Assembly (NCBI GenBank): GCA_035500095.1
Contig: DATJXN010000131.1
Location: forward strand, 1 to 32,591
Direction: 5' to 3'
Length of the DNA: 32,591 nt
Origin: Candidatus Binataceae bacterium
Lineage (GTDB): Bacteria > Desulfobacterota > Binatia > Binatales > Binataceae
The first letter of the stretch is position 1, and every line of letters starts with the position of its first letter. The notes under the pieces were generated by a model. It did not search any database. It was given only the letters and a program-made list of their open reading frames with translations, and was not told where the DNA came from. Shown here in pieces: positions 24,816 through 32,199 of this stretch. Position numbers and translations under genes: made by a program.

Positions 24816-25757
24816 GTGCGAATACTGGTGACGGGCGGCGCGGGGTTCCTTGGATCGCACCTGTGCGAGCGGCTGCTTCGCGAGGGGCACGACGTCATCT
24901 GTCTCGACAACTATTTCAGCGGCAAGCGCGCCAGCATCCAGCACCTGAAGGCCCATCCCGCCTTCGAGTTCATCCGCCACGACATCGTCGAGCCGATTCT
25001 GCTCGAAGTCGATCGCATCTTTCATCTCGCCTGTCCCGCCTCGCCGGTGCACTACCAGTACAACCCGGTCAAAACCATCAAGACCAGCGTGATGGGCACG
25101 ATCAACATGCTGGGGCTGGCCAAGCGCGTGCGCGCGCGAATCCTGCTGACCTCGACCAGCGAGGTTTACGGCGACCCCGAGCAGCATCCGCAGACCGAGA
25201 GCTACTGGGGCCACGTCAATCCGATCGGCGTGCGTTCCTGCTACGACGAGGGTAAGCGGGTGGCCGAGTGCCTGATGATGGATTACCACCGCCAGAACAA
25301 CGTCGACATCCGCATCGTGCGCATCTTCAACACTTACGGGCCACGGATGGCGATCAACGACGGACGGGTGGTGTCCAACTTCTGCGTCGCGGCGCTGCGC
25401 GGCGAGGAACTGCCGATCTATGGCGACGGCAAGCAGACCCGTTCGTTCGCCTACGTCGACGACATCATCGAGGCGCTGGTGCGGATGATGAACGCGGAAG
25501 GTCTCACCGGGCCGGTCAATATCGGCAATCCCGATGAGTTCACGATCCTGGAGCTCGCGTCGCTCGCGGTCGAACTTGCCCGCAGCGGCTCGAAGCTCGC
25601 ATACCATCCCGCGCGGCCCGACGACCCGGTGCGCCGCCGTCCGGATATCAGCCTCGCCAGTTCGGCGCTCGGATGGTCGCCGAAAATTCCGCTGCGCCAG
25701 GGACTCGCGATGACTGTCGAGCACTTCCGCAAGGAACTGGGCCTTACATCCGCTTAA
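24816..25757 (+). CDS. uxs: UDP-glucuronate decarboxylase (UDP-xylose synthase)-like extended SDR
   Basis: A 313-residue extended short-chain dehydrogenase. The NAD site [10 protein letters not shown] is at 7-16; catalytic residues are S115 with Y143 and K147 (SCYDEGK). [19 protein letters not shown] and [11 protein letters not shown] are hallmarks of UDP-glucuronate decarboxylases, which convert UDP-glucuronate to UDP-xylose via a 4-keto intermediate; some bacterial members release UDP-4-keto-xylose instead. It starts at GTG with GGGAGG eight bases upstream. Cytoplasmic, no membrane segment. Together with the aminotransferase upstream it suggests an envelope-sugar role. Confidence 0.9.
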   Translation: MRILVTGGAGFLGSHLCERLLREGHDVICLDNYFSGKRASIQHLKAHPAFEFIRHDIVEPILLEVDRIFHLACPASPVHYQYNPVKTIKTSVMGTINMLGLAKRVRARILLTSTSEVYGDPEQHPQTESYWGHVNPIGVRSCYDEGKRVAECLMMDYHRQNNVDIRIVRIFNTYGPRMAINDGRVVSNFCVAALRGEELPIYGDGKQTRSFAYVDDIIEALVRMMNAEGLTGPVNIGNPDEFTILELASLAVELARSGSKLAYHPARPDDPVRRRPDISLASSALGWSPKIPLRQGLAMTVEHFRKELGLTSA

Positions 25758-25777
25758 CCCGCATCGTTCCGGGTCTT
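25757..25777 (+). terminator. Possible weak terminator after the UXS-like gene
   Basis: ACCCG (25757-25761) pairs with CGGGT (25770-25774) over an 8-nt loop; only CTTT follows. It is a marginal candidate. Confidence 0.2.
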
Positions 25778-25800
25778 TCCGAGCCAACGGAGGAGCCAAC

Positions 25801-26595
25801 TTGCCAACCGCGTTAATCACCGGAGCATCGAGCGGGCTCGGCGAACAGTTCGCCTATGCGCTGGGCCGCGAGCACTACGACCTCGTGTTGGTCGCCCGGC
25901 GCGAAGACCGGCTCGCGGAAGTCGCCGGACGCGCGCGCACCGCAGGCTCCGGCACGGTGCGGATCGTTCCTGTTGACCTCGCCCGGCATGAGACTCCGGC
26001 CGCGCTCTATCAGCAGCTCGCCGGCGACGGCGTTCAAATCGATTACCTGGTCAACAACGCTGGCTTCGGCACGACCGGCAGCTTTCATCTTTTGCCGCTC
26101 GAGCGCGAACTCGAAGAGATCGAGCTCAACGTAACTTCGTTGGTGGCGATGACGCGGCTGTTTCTGCCCGCGATGGTCGAACGGCGGCGCGGCACGGTAA
26201 TCAATGTCGCCTCGACCGCGGCCTTCCAGGCCACGCCCTACATGGCGACTTACGGCGCGAGCAAGGCCTTCGTGCTGAGCTTCAGCGAGGCGGTCGCCGC
26301 GGAACTGCGGGGAACGGGCGTGACCGTGATGGCGTTCTGCCCGGGGCCGGTCCACACCGAGTTCCAGAAGGTCGCGAACAACGAGCGGATGCACGCTCCG
26401 TCGTTCATGTGGACCGAAGCGGATCAGGTCGTCAGCCAGGCGATAGCGGCGGCCGCGAGCGGCCGTTCAGTATGCGTGGCGGGCGCGCTCAACAACGCGC
26501 TGGTGATCGCGAGCAAGTTCGCGCCGCGCGCGCTCTCGACTTATGTCGCCAGCACGATGATGCGCCCGTCGTCCGTGGAGAAGACGCACAAATAA
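25801..26595 (+). CDS. Short-chain dehydrogenase/reductase (classical SDR)
   Basis: A 264-residue NAD(P)-dependent oxidoreductase. The cofactor motif TGASSGLGEQ is at the N-terminus, NNAG follows beta-4, a conserved Ser precedes the catalytic YGASK, and PGPVHTEF follows. The basic residues after beta-2 (VARREDRL) favour NADP(H). It starts at TTG 25801, five bases after a strong GGAGGAG; no ATG gives as complete an N-terminus. Substrate unknown; similar proteins act on lipids, sugars or ketones. It is 43 bp after the UXS-like gene and may share its transcript. It converges with the acyl-CoA dehydrogenase. Confidence 0.88.
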   Translation: MPTALITGASSGLGEQFAYALGREHYDLVLVARREDRLAEVAGRARTAGSGTVRIVPVDLARHETPAALYQQLAGDGVQIDYLVNNAGFGTTGSFHLLPLERELEEIELNVTSLVAMTRLFLPAMVERRRGTVINVASTAAFQATPYMATYGASKAFVLSFSEAVAAELRGTGVTVMAFCPGPVHTEFQKVANNERMHAPSFMWTEADQVVSQAIAAAASGRSVCVAGALNNALVIASKFAPRALSTYVASTMMRPSSVEKTHK

Positions 26596-26617
26596 AACCG
26601 ATCCGCACGCGCGGCGG

Positions 26618-27760
26618 CTACTGCTTGAGCAGGCTCCGCGCGATCACCATCCGCTGGATCTGCGACGTACCCTCGTAAATCTGCAGCAGCTTCGCGTCGC
26701 GCATCAGCTTCTGCACCGGATAGTCATTCATGTAGCCGTAGCCGCCGAAGATCTGCACCGCGTCCGTGGTGACCTTCATGCAGGCATCGGCGCTGTAGAG
26801 CTTGGCGTAACTCGAAATCGCGTTGGGGCTCTCGCCCCGATCGACCAGCCACGCCGCCTTGTAGGTCAAGAGACGCATCGCTTCGACCGCCACCGCCATG
26901 TCGGCCATCATGAACTGGATCGCCTGGAAGCTCGCGATCGGCGCGCCGAAGGCCTGGCGCTGCTGCGAGTATTTGACGCACTCGTCGAGCGCGCGCTGGG
27001 CGACGCCGGTCGCGATCGCGCCGATTTCGGGACGGCTGCGGTCGAACGTCGCCATCGCGTACTTGAAGCCCTCGCCCTCGCGGCCGACCATCGCGCTGGC
27101 CGGGATGCGCACCTCGTCATAGACGATCTCGCCGGTGTCGGCGGCGCGCTGGCCGAGCTTGCCGTGCATCCGCCGCCGCGTGATCCCCGGAAGGTCGGCG
27201 GGAAAGACGAAGCACGAGATGCCCTTGTGCTTGAGCTTGCGGTCGGCGGTCGCGAAGGTCACGTACCAATCGGCCATCGAGCCGTTCGAGATGAAATGCT
27301 TGGTGCCGTTGAGCACGAAGGAGTCGCCCTCGCGCCGATACGTCGTGCTCATCGCGGCGACGTCGGAGCCGGCGCCCGGCTCGGTGATCGCGAAGGCGCA
27401 AAGGGTCAGCTCCTTGACCAGGCGGCCGAGGTAGGTGGCTTTCTGTTCCTCGTTGCCCGCGACCACCAGCGGCAGCGTTGCGAGTTCGTTGGCGCCGACC
27501 GCGTTAGCCATCCCGGAGCATCCGTAGTTCAGCTCCTCGATAATGATGCTCGAGTCGAGGATGCTGAGGCCGAGGCCGCCCTGCTCGCGCGGCACGCCGA
27601 GGTTCATCAGGCCGGCCTTGAAGGCGGCCGCGCAGACGTCGCGCGGAAAGATCTCCTTCTCGTCGTACTCGCGCGCGCGCGGAATCATCTCGCGTTCGGC
27701 AAATTCGCGCGCGAGACGGCGCAAGTCCTTCTGCTCGTCGGTAAGCTCGAACCCGATCAT
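26618..27760 (-). CDS. Acyl-CoA dehydrogenase
   Basis: A 380-residue FAD flavoenzyme that dehydrogenates acyl-CoA to trans-2-enoyl-CoA and passes electrons to ETF. The family signatures are LCAFAITEPGAGSD, the C-terminal IFGGYGYMNDYPV and the catalytic base E363 in IYEGTSQIQ, a position typical of short/medium-chain enzymes. The ATG at 27760 has AGAGGG upstream; the frame could extend 15 codons to 27805, but the extra residues are not family-like. No ETF or thiolase gene is adjacent, so the pathway (beta-oxidation or amino-acid degradation) cannot be named. It is divergent from the ABM-domain gene. Confidence 0.92.
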   Translation of the reverse strand: MIGFELTDEQKDLRRLAREFAEREMIPRAREYDEKEIFPRDVCAAAFKAGLMNLGVPREQGGLGLSILDSSIIIEELNYGCSGMANAVGANELATLPLVVAGNEEQKATYLGRLVKELTLCAFAITEPGAGSDVAAMSTTYRREGDSFVLNGTKHFISNGSMADWYVTFATADRKLKHKGISCFVFPADLPGITRRRMHGKLGQRAADTGEIVYDEVRIPASAMVGREGEGFKYAMATFDRSRPEIGAIATGVAQRALDECVKYSQQRQAFGAPIASFQAIQFMMADMAVAVEAMRLLTYKAAWLVDRGESPNAISSYAKLYSADACMKVTTDAVQIFGGYGYMNDYPVQKLMRDAKLLQIYEGTSQIQRMVIARSLLKQ

Positions 27761-27911
27761 TATCTGCCCTCTCTGCTCGGTTGTGCGTGCCGCCAAATCG
27801 GCCATTCAGGCAATCGTGGCCCGCCAGCGGCCTACCGATCTTGCGCGAAGCGTGCGCCGAGCGCAAAGCCGCGGGCGCTTGCTGCCAGGGCGGGCTGCGA
27901 AAAGGGGCGGC

Positions 27912-27940
27912 TTGTAAAAGGCCTCCGGCCCAACTATGAC
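27912..27940 (+). promoter_or_regulatory. Promoter candidate for the ABM-domain gene
   Basis: TTGTAA (27912-27917), a 17-bp spacer and TATGAC (27935-27940), each matching sigma-70 boxes at four of six positions, sit 22 bp before the ATG, with AAGGAG (27951-27956) between. Confidence 0.4.
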
Positions 27941-27962
27941 CAGAGAAAACAAGGAGAAACCG

Positions 27963-28262
27963 ATGTCGTTCACATTGATTGCGAGAATCAAAGCCAAGCC
28001 AGGATCCGAAGGTGAACTCGAGGCTGCCTTTCGCGACATGATCAAGAAAGTCCGCGCCGCCGAGCCGGGCTGCCTGACTTACGTCCTGCACAAGTCGAAG
28101 GACGATCCGACCACTTTCGTCTGGTACGAGACCTACACCGACGACGCCGCCTTCGCGACGCATCGCAAGACCGAGCACATGAAAGAGATGGGCGCGCGGA
28201 TCGCGAATCTGCTGGCCGAGAAGCCGCAGATCGAATTGCTGACGGAACTCGACCGCAAGTAG
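27963..28262 (+). CDS. Antibiotic biosynthesis monooxygenase (ABM) domain protein, putative quinol monooxygenase
   Basis: A 99-residue ferredoxin-like dimeric alpha-beta barrel protein. MSFTLIARIKAKPGSEGELEAAF, EPGCLTYVLHKS and FVWYETYTDDAAFATHR show the ABM domain; relatives include YgiN-type quinol monooxygenases and ActVA-Orf6. Cofactor-free oxygenase activity is plausible but not proven by any motif. I chose the ATG at 27963 over 27936 because an AAGGAG site lies seven bases before it and the -10 candidate overlaps the earlier ATG. Stands between a divergent acyl-CoA dehydrogenase and the DDAH-like gene, 62 bp on. Confidence 0.85.
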   Translation: MSFTLIARIKAKPGSEGELEAAFRDMIKKVRAAEPGCLTYVLHKSKDDPTTFVWYETYTDDAAFATHRKTEHMKEMGARIANLLAEKPQIELLTELDRK

Positions 28263-28324
28263 GCGCGGCGCCGCGCGCGCGGCGGACATACTCCGGGTCG
28301 CGGAACAGCAGCGGAGCCGTAACG

Positions 28325-29329
28325 ATGCCCCGAACCGTCCTCATGGGCGATCCCACCTATTTCTCGGTACTCGGCGGCGCCAATCCGCACACCCGCAACG
28401 TCCTCGGCATCAGGAAGTCCGTTGATGCCGGCCGCGCGCGCAAGCAATGGCACGGGCTTGCGCGTGCGCTCCTCGCGTACGGCGCAGAGGTATGCGTAAT
28501 CGAACCGCATCAGGGGTTGAGCGGTCTCGTCTATCCCGCCAATGCGGGCTTCCTGTATCCGCTGGGCGACGCGCCTGCGGAAGACAGGATTTTTTATCTC
28601 GCCAACCTGCTGCCGACGCGCGCCCGCGAGCGCGAGGTCTATCGGCCTTTCCTCGAGTCGATAGGTTATCGATGCGGCGCGATGACGGCGCGCTTCGAGG
28701 GCGAGGCCGATTTCTTCCCCGCCGGAAGCTTTATGCTTTTCACCTACGGGAGCGTCGAACGCCAGCGCTTCGTTCCGCGCCTGGGGATTCCGCCCTGGCG
28801 GCGCGTCTATGGCTTCCGCTCGGACGCAGGCGCCGCCCAGGAACTCCGACTGATCGCGAAAGAACATCCGATAATCGAGCTCGAGCTGTGCCTGGAGGCG
28901 CACTATCACGGCGACACGGTGCTCTGCTCGTTCGGCCCGCGCCGCGAGTATCTCCTCGCCTATATGGAGGGGATGACGCCTGCGTCCCGCGAGCGTCTGC
29001 GCGCCGAGTTTCGCGGCAACCTGATCGAGCTGGCGGAGGCCGACGCCGCGCTCTACGCGGCCAACTCATACCAGGTTGACCACGACGGCAGGTTCTTTCT
29101 GTTCATGCCCGCAGGCATTAGCGATGCGCTGATCGCCAAGGTACATGACCGCGATGTCGAGCCGGTGCTGGTCGATGTGAGCGAATTTCTGGCCAAGGGC
29201 GGCGGGTCGGTGAAATGTATGATCCTCGACCTGGGACTACGCGAAAGGCAGCCTGCCGAACCGGCCGCGATCGAGTTCCGCGCGAAAAGATCCTATCAGC
29301 AGGTGTTTCCGAATCCGCCGGCGGTTTGA
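28325..29329 (+). CDS. Amidinotransferase/dimethylarginine dimethylaminohydrolase (DDAH)-like hydrolase
   Basis: A 334-residue pentein-fold enzyme of the guanidino-group-modifying superfamily. The N-terminus (MGDPTYFSV, NAGFLYPLG) resembles DDAH. The expected catalytic set is seen as the acidic pair in FEGEADF (E125-D129), H195 in AHYHGDT, and the nucleophile C298 in GGGSVKCMILDLG. DDAHs hydrolyse methylated arginines to citrulline and an amine; other members are arginine deiminases, amidinotransferases or agmatine deiminases, so the substrate is open. GGAG precedes the ATG. It converges with the GNAT gene; a hairpin lies between them. Confidence 0.82.
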   Translation: MPRTVLMGDPTYFSVLGGANPHTRNVLGIRKSVDAGRARKQWHGLARALLAYGAEVCVIEPHQGLSGLVYPANAGFLYPLGDAPAEDRIFYLANLLPTRAREREVYRPFLESIGYRCGAMTARFEGEADFFPAGSFMLFTYGSVERQRFVPRLGIPPWRRVYGFRSDAGAAQELRLIAKEHPIIELELCLEAHYHGDTVLCSFGPRREYLLAYMEGMTPASRERLRAEFRGNLIELAEADAALYAANSYQVDHDGRFFLFMPAGISDALIAKVHDRDVEPVLVDVSEFLAKGGGSVKCMILDLGLRERQPAEPAAIEFRAKRSYQQVFPNPPAV

Positions 29330-29340
29330 AAGCGATCAGA

Positions 29341-29357
29341 GCGGCGTTTCGCGCCGC
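29341..29357. terminator. GC-rich hairpin between convergent DDAH-like and GNAT genes
   Basis: GCGGCG (29341-29346) and CGCCGC (29352-29357) make a perfect 6-bp stem with a TTTCG loop. Its place between two convergent stops suggests a shared, factor-independent pause or terminator, but no T-run follows on either strand. Confidence 0.3.
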
Positions 29358-29372
29358 GACTCAACGCCGCGA

Positions 29373-29885
29373 TCAACGTTCGATCACGCCGTCGCGCGAG
29401 AGGTCGAGCCCGAGCGCGTCGATTCGCGCGAGCTGCTCCGGATGGGCGCGCAGATAGCCCGCCGTGAAAGTGCCGTCCAGATCTTCGACCATCGCGGTCA
29501 ATGCGACAGGCTCGAATCCGAAGCGAAGCATATAGTCCTGGCTTATACCGTCCCGGCTTATACAGTCGTGGCCGCGGCGACCGAGCGCATACAGTTTTCG
29601 CGCGCCGCGCGTATGCGCCGCCTTGCGCGCGGCTCCGACCAGCGCCGTGCCGATTCCGCGCCGGCGCATCGCCTCGCTAACCGCGAGCGACCGGATGACC
29701 GCCATATCGACGATCGTCTCGATTCCAATGATTCCGGCCAGAACGGTGCTCGCATCTCCGACCGATGCGCCTATCCAGCACGCGCCCGGCGCGTCCAGTC
29801 CGCCTGCGGCGATTCCCGCCGATTCGCCGACCTGGGCCAGCAGAACTTCGATCGCTGCAAGATCGCCGGTCTGTGCGACGTACAG
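29373..29885 (-). CDS. GNAT family N-acetyltransferase with no canonical start codon
   Basis: About 170 residues, with the start placed at a CTG at 29885. The GNAT fold reads from beta-1 (YVAQTGDLAAIEVLLAQVG) through IIGIETIVDMAVIRSLAV to the acetyl-CoA loop RRRGIGTALV and the C-terminal MLRFGFEPVALTAMV. In this frame, from the stop at 29958-29960 to residue D before the ATG at 29703-29705, there is no ATG, GTG or TTG. The ATG at 29705 would remove about the first 60 residues, including beta-1 to beta-3. The frame touches the ferredoxin stop at 29915 (ATAG), so coupled starting at an ATA, ATT or CTG is possible. Residues CISRDGISQD come from a 15-bp tandem duplication. Substrate unknown. Confidence 0.65.
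   Translation of the reverse strand: MYVAQTGDLAAIEVLLAQVGESAGIAAGGLDAPGACWIGASVGDASTVLAGIIGIETIVDMAVIRSLAVSEAMRRRGIGTALVGAARKAAHTRGARKLYALGRRGHDCISRDGISQDYMLRFGFEPVALTAMVEDLDGTFTAGYLRAHPEQLARIDALGLDLSRDGVIER
29535..29564 (-). repeat. 15-bp tandem duplication inside the GNAT gene
   Basis: Two 15-bp units (29535-29549 and 29550-29564) are identical at 13 of 15 positions and add five residues each (CISRD, GISQD) before the YMLRFGFEPV motif. The length is a multiple of three, so the frame is kept. Confidence 0.9.
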
Positions 29886-29914
29886 TTCGCCCGGCGCGCG
29901 GCGCCGGCGTGCGG

Positions 29915-30148
29915 CTATTTTTTGGGTGGCGGAAATAGCTGTGTCCCGGTTTCTTCGTCAAGTACGACTATCGCCTTGACCGGACATCCGCGCGCTGCAG
30001 CCAGGATGGCCGCGTCGGGCGCGCCGGCCGGATCGTAGACCTCAGACTTGCCCTCGGCGTCGAGACGAAAGACGGTCGGCGCCGACTCGATGCAATCCTC
30101 GCTCGAGATGCATTTCGCTTTGTTGACGGTGATCTTGAGCTGCGCCAT
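29915..30148 (-). CDS. [3Fe-4S] type ferredoxin
   Basis: A 77-residue electron carrier. Cluster ligands fit the C-x5-C...CP pattern: C13 and C19 (CISSEDC) and C55 in ARGCPVKAI, without the additional Cys of 4Fe-4S ferredoxins. Such three-cysteine ferredoxins often serve cytochrome P450s or other oxygenases in Actinobacteria and soil bacteria; no P450 is in the window. The start at 30148 has AGGAGA; the frame is open much further upstream but the extra 157 codons are unrelated to ferredoxins and cross the divergent acpS gene. The stop overlaps the beginning of the GNAT frame. Confidence 0.9.
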   Translation of the reverse strand: MAQLKITVNKAKCISSEDCIESAPTVFRLDAEGKSEVYDPAGAPDAAILAAARGCPVKAIVVLDEETGTQLFPPPKK

Positions 30149-30179
30149 CGGGTTCTCCTGCCGGCCGGTTCTGTAATGA

Positions 30180-30209
30180 AGAATAGAATCGGGCGTCGAG
30201 TGGCCGCAA
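30180..30209 (-). promoter_or_regulatory. Promoter candidate for the ferredoxin gene
   Basis: Read on the minus strand, TTGCGG (30204-30209), an 18-bp spacer and TATTCT (30180-30185) lie about 30 bp before the ferredoxin start. Each box is only a partial match. Confidence 0.25.
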
Positions 30210-30256
30210 GCCGTTTCGCCGGCCCCTCGAGCCTTTCTTCGTCCATTCGCTCCGTC

Positions 30257-30262
30257 TAAGAT
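30257..30262 (+). promoter_or_regulatory. -10-like box just before acpS
   Basis: TAAGAT ends nine bases before the ATG at 30272, with no ribosome site, consistent with a leaderless or very short-leader mRNA. Confidence 0.25.
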
Positions 30263-30271
30263 TGCGGCGTC

Positions 30272-30661
30272 ATGCGGATCGCCGGCACCGGAATCGACAT
30301 GATCGAAGTCGAACGCGTCGAGCGCGCGCTTACCCGCCCGCAGACCGGCGAGCGCTTTCGCGAACGCGTCTATACCGAGCGCGAAGTCGCCTACTGCGAA
30401 TCGCGCGGACGCCCGCGCTACCAGAGCTATGCCGCCCGCTTCGCCGCCAAGGAGGCAGCGATGAAGGCGATGGGCACCGGATGGAACCGCAACGTGGGCT
30501 GGCGCGAGATCGAAGTGGTGCGCGAGCGCGGCCAGGCGCCGACGATCGTGCTCTCGGGCAAGGCGGCCGAGTTCGCGCGCCGCAAGCGCATCGCCGTCTT
30601 CCATCTGAGCCTCACCCACACCGCGACCAGCGCGATGGCTTACGTTATCGCCGAAGGCTGA
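30272..30661 (+). CDS. acpS: Holo-[acyl-carrier-protein] synthase
   Basis: A 129-residue phosphopantetheinyl transferase that moves 4'-phosphopantetheine from CoA to ACP. Mg-binding residues are D9 in GTGIDMIEVERVE and E61 in FAAKEAAMKAMGTG; the C-terminal FHLSLTHTATSAMAYVI is normal. Length is typical of AcpS. It is usually near pdxJ or lipid genes, but here stands between the divergent ferredoxin and the convergent DUF4340 gene. Cytoplasmic, core function. Confidence 0.95.
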   Translation: MRIAGTGIDMIEVERVERALTRPQTGERFRERVYTEREVAYCESRGRPRYQSYAARFAAKEAAMKAMGTGWNRNVGWREIEVVRERGQAPTIVLSGKAAEFARRKRIAVFHLSLTHTATSAMAYVIAEG

Positions 30662-30705
30662 GCGCCGGGCCGCGGGGCCGCCAAAAGAAATTCGCGGACC
30701 GGTGA

Positions 30706-32166
30706 CTATTTTTTCGCCGGCATAGGCGCGGGCGTCCCTAGTGCCTGGGTCATCTGAAACTGGTCCCCGTTCATGTCCAACTGGCTGAAGTCGGACTCGC
30801 GCAGACTGTAAACCGCGGTGCCTGCGGTAGAGGTCGCGTAGTTTTCGATCCGCGTCTCGGTCCGCTCGGCCTTGGACTTCGATTCGGACTCGTCGTCGCC
30901 TTCGGCAGGCGCCACCTGCACCTTGGTGTGGATCTGCGCGAGCTTGACCGTGCCGATCTTCTTGTCGTCCAGACCAAAGACCGCGATCTGCTCGGTCGGC
31001 TTGTCCATCGAGACTTTCTGCGGATCGGTCATCGGGTCCTGAACGATCTTATCGCCCTTCAGATTCGCCAGCTCGTCGAGAAAAGTCTGCACGGCCTGGC
31101 CGTTGGCGGGCGAACTCTTGTTACCGTCGGCCACCAGCCATTTGCCGGCCTGGCCGCGCGAGAGCGTGAACTGCTTGCCGTGGTTTTCGATTTCGAGACG
31201 CCCGATCTTGAGCGGGTCGAACCTCATCACGGTCTTGTCGCGCAGGTCCCATGCGCTCAGGTTGACCTTGGCGAGCAGCGCGTCATCCACGGTGTAGACC
31301 GAATTCTCGCCGCCGCGCTTGGCGTAAACGGCCTTCTTTGAAGCTTGCGGCTGTTCCAGTCCAATCAGCAGCGGATGATTGGTCTTGTCCTTGCCGGTGT
31401 AAACGTCGATCTCGATCTGCGGATTCTTCAGCCCGTACTGGCCAAGGTCCTTGGGCGCGTCGGTCACGAACTCGTTGATGTGCGCATCAACCAGCGCGGT
31501 CAGCATCTGCGCGACACTATCGGCGTCGGCCGGATAGTGGCCGGGCGCGACGATTCGCCATTGCCCGCCCTGCCGGTCGATTTCAATCGGCGCGCTGGCG
31601 CCGCTGTGCAGCACGATCTGTTGCACGTCCTCCATGTTGAAGGTCGCAAGCTCACGCGAGCGCACGTCGTTGACCTTCTTGGTGATCGCGCTGGTGAAAT
31701 CGCTGGTGGTCATCAGCACCGACGGCTGATTGGCGAGCTTCACGTAAACCCCGGTGCTCACCGGGCTTGCATTGCCGACCAGCAGTTCGGGCAGGACGCC
31801 CTTGTTATCGGTCGTGACGGTTATCCTCGCCGTGGGTGTCTCGAGACCGAAGGGCTTGAGGCTCACGGGCTGGTCCTGGATCGTGCGGGTGAGCTGCGCG
31901 TTGGCCAGCGCCTGGGCCAGGCCGTCGACCGAACCCTGGTCGCCGTCGGTCTTGATCGGCTTGACCACGCTCCACGTGTGATTGGGATTACGAACCAGCT
32001 CGAGTTCGCTGTCGGGGTAGCGGAGGTCGATGCCGCTGATGTGCCTGGCGTCGACGTTGAACAGCGTCGGCGGCGGCACCGGCCGGGAACCGAACAGGAT
32101 GATGAGCGAATAGCCGCCCAGCACCACCAGCAGGATTAGAACGATGACGGTATTGCGCAGACGCAT
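30706..32166 (-). CDS. DUF4340 domain-containing protein (ABC exporter auxiliary)
   Basis: A 486-residue protein anchored by one N-terminal transmembrane helix (residues about 7-26), the rest probably periplasmic. It contains repeated beta-rich DUF4340 units, seen in recurring phrases such as GQWRIVAPGHYPADADSV, GKWLVADGNKSSPANGQ and the LRYPDSELELVRNPNHTWSVVKP start. An acidic/Lys-rich low-complexity loop (GDDESESKSKAERTETR) lies near the C-terminus. DUF4340 proteins are commonly encoded next to GldG-type components of ABC-2 exporters; that is the case here, with 33 bp between the genes. Function is not established. Confidence 0.88.
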   Translation of the reverse strand: MRLRNTVIVLILLVVLGGYSLIILFGSRPVPPPTLFNVDARHISGIDLRYPDSELELVRNPNHTWSVVKPIKTDGDQGSVDGLAQALANAQLTRTIQDQPVSLKPFGLETPTARITVTTDNKGVLPELLVGNASPVSTGVYVKLANQPSVLMTTSDFTSAITKKVNDVRSRELATFNMEDVQQIVLHSGASAPIEIDRQGGQWRIVAPGHYPADADSVAQMLTALVDAHINEFVTDAPKDLGQYGLKNPQIEIDVYTGKDKTNHPLLIGLEQPQASKKAVYAKRGGENSVYTVDDALLAKVNLSAWDLRDKTVMRFDPLKIGRLEIENHGKQFTLSRGQAGKWLVADGNKSSPANGQAVQTFLDELANLKGDKIVQDPMTDPQKVSMDKPTEQIAVFGLDDKKIGTVKLAQIHTKVQVAPAEGDDESESKSKAERTETRIENYATSTAGTAVYSLRESDFSQLDMNGDQFQMTQALGTPAPMPAKK

Positions 32167-32199
32167 CGCAGAACGCGGAGCCGAACTTCAGCGGCGGCG

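Noticed and set aside
23520..25820. A 766-codon minus-strand frame opposite the aminotransferase and UXS-like genes
   Set aside because: Composition is antisense-like, and both plus-strand genes have intact catalytic motifs.
28264..28284. GC-rich palindrome after the ABM gene as terminator
   Set aside because: It lacks a T-run and a proper loop; GC-rich palindromes are expected by chance in this composition.
29373..29705. Short GNAT version from the ATG at 29705
   Set aside because: It would lack the first strands of the GNAT fold, which are encoded intact and in frame just upstream.
29915..30619. Extended 234-codon frame for the ferredoxin
   Set aside because: The extra N-terminal part is antisense to acpS and unlike ferredoxins; a good ribosome site precedes the ATG at 30148.
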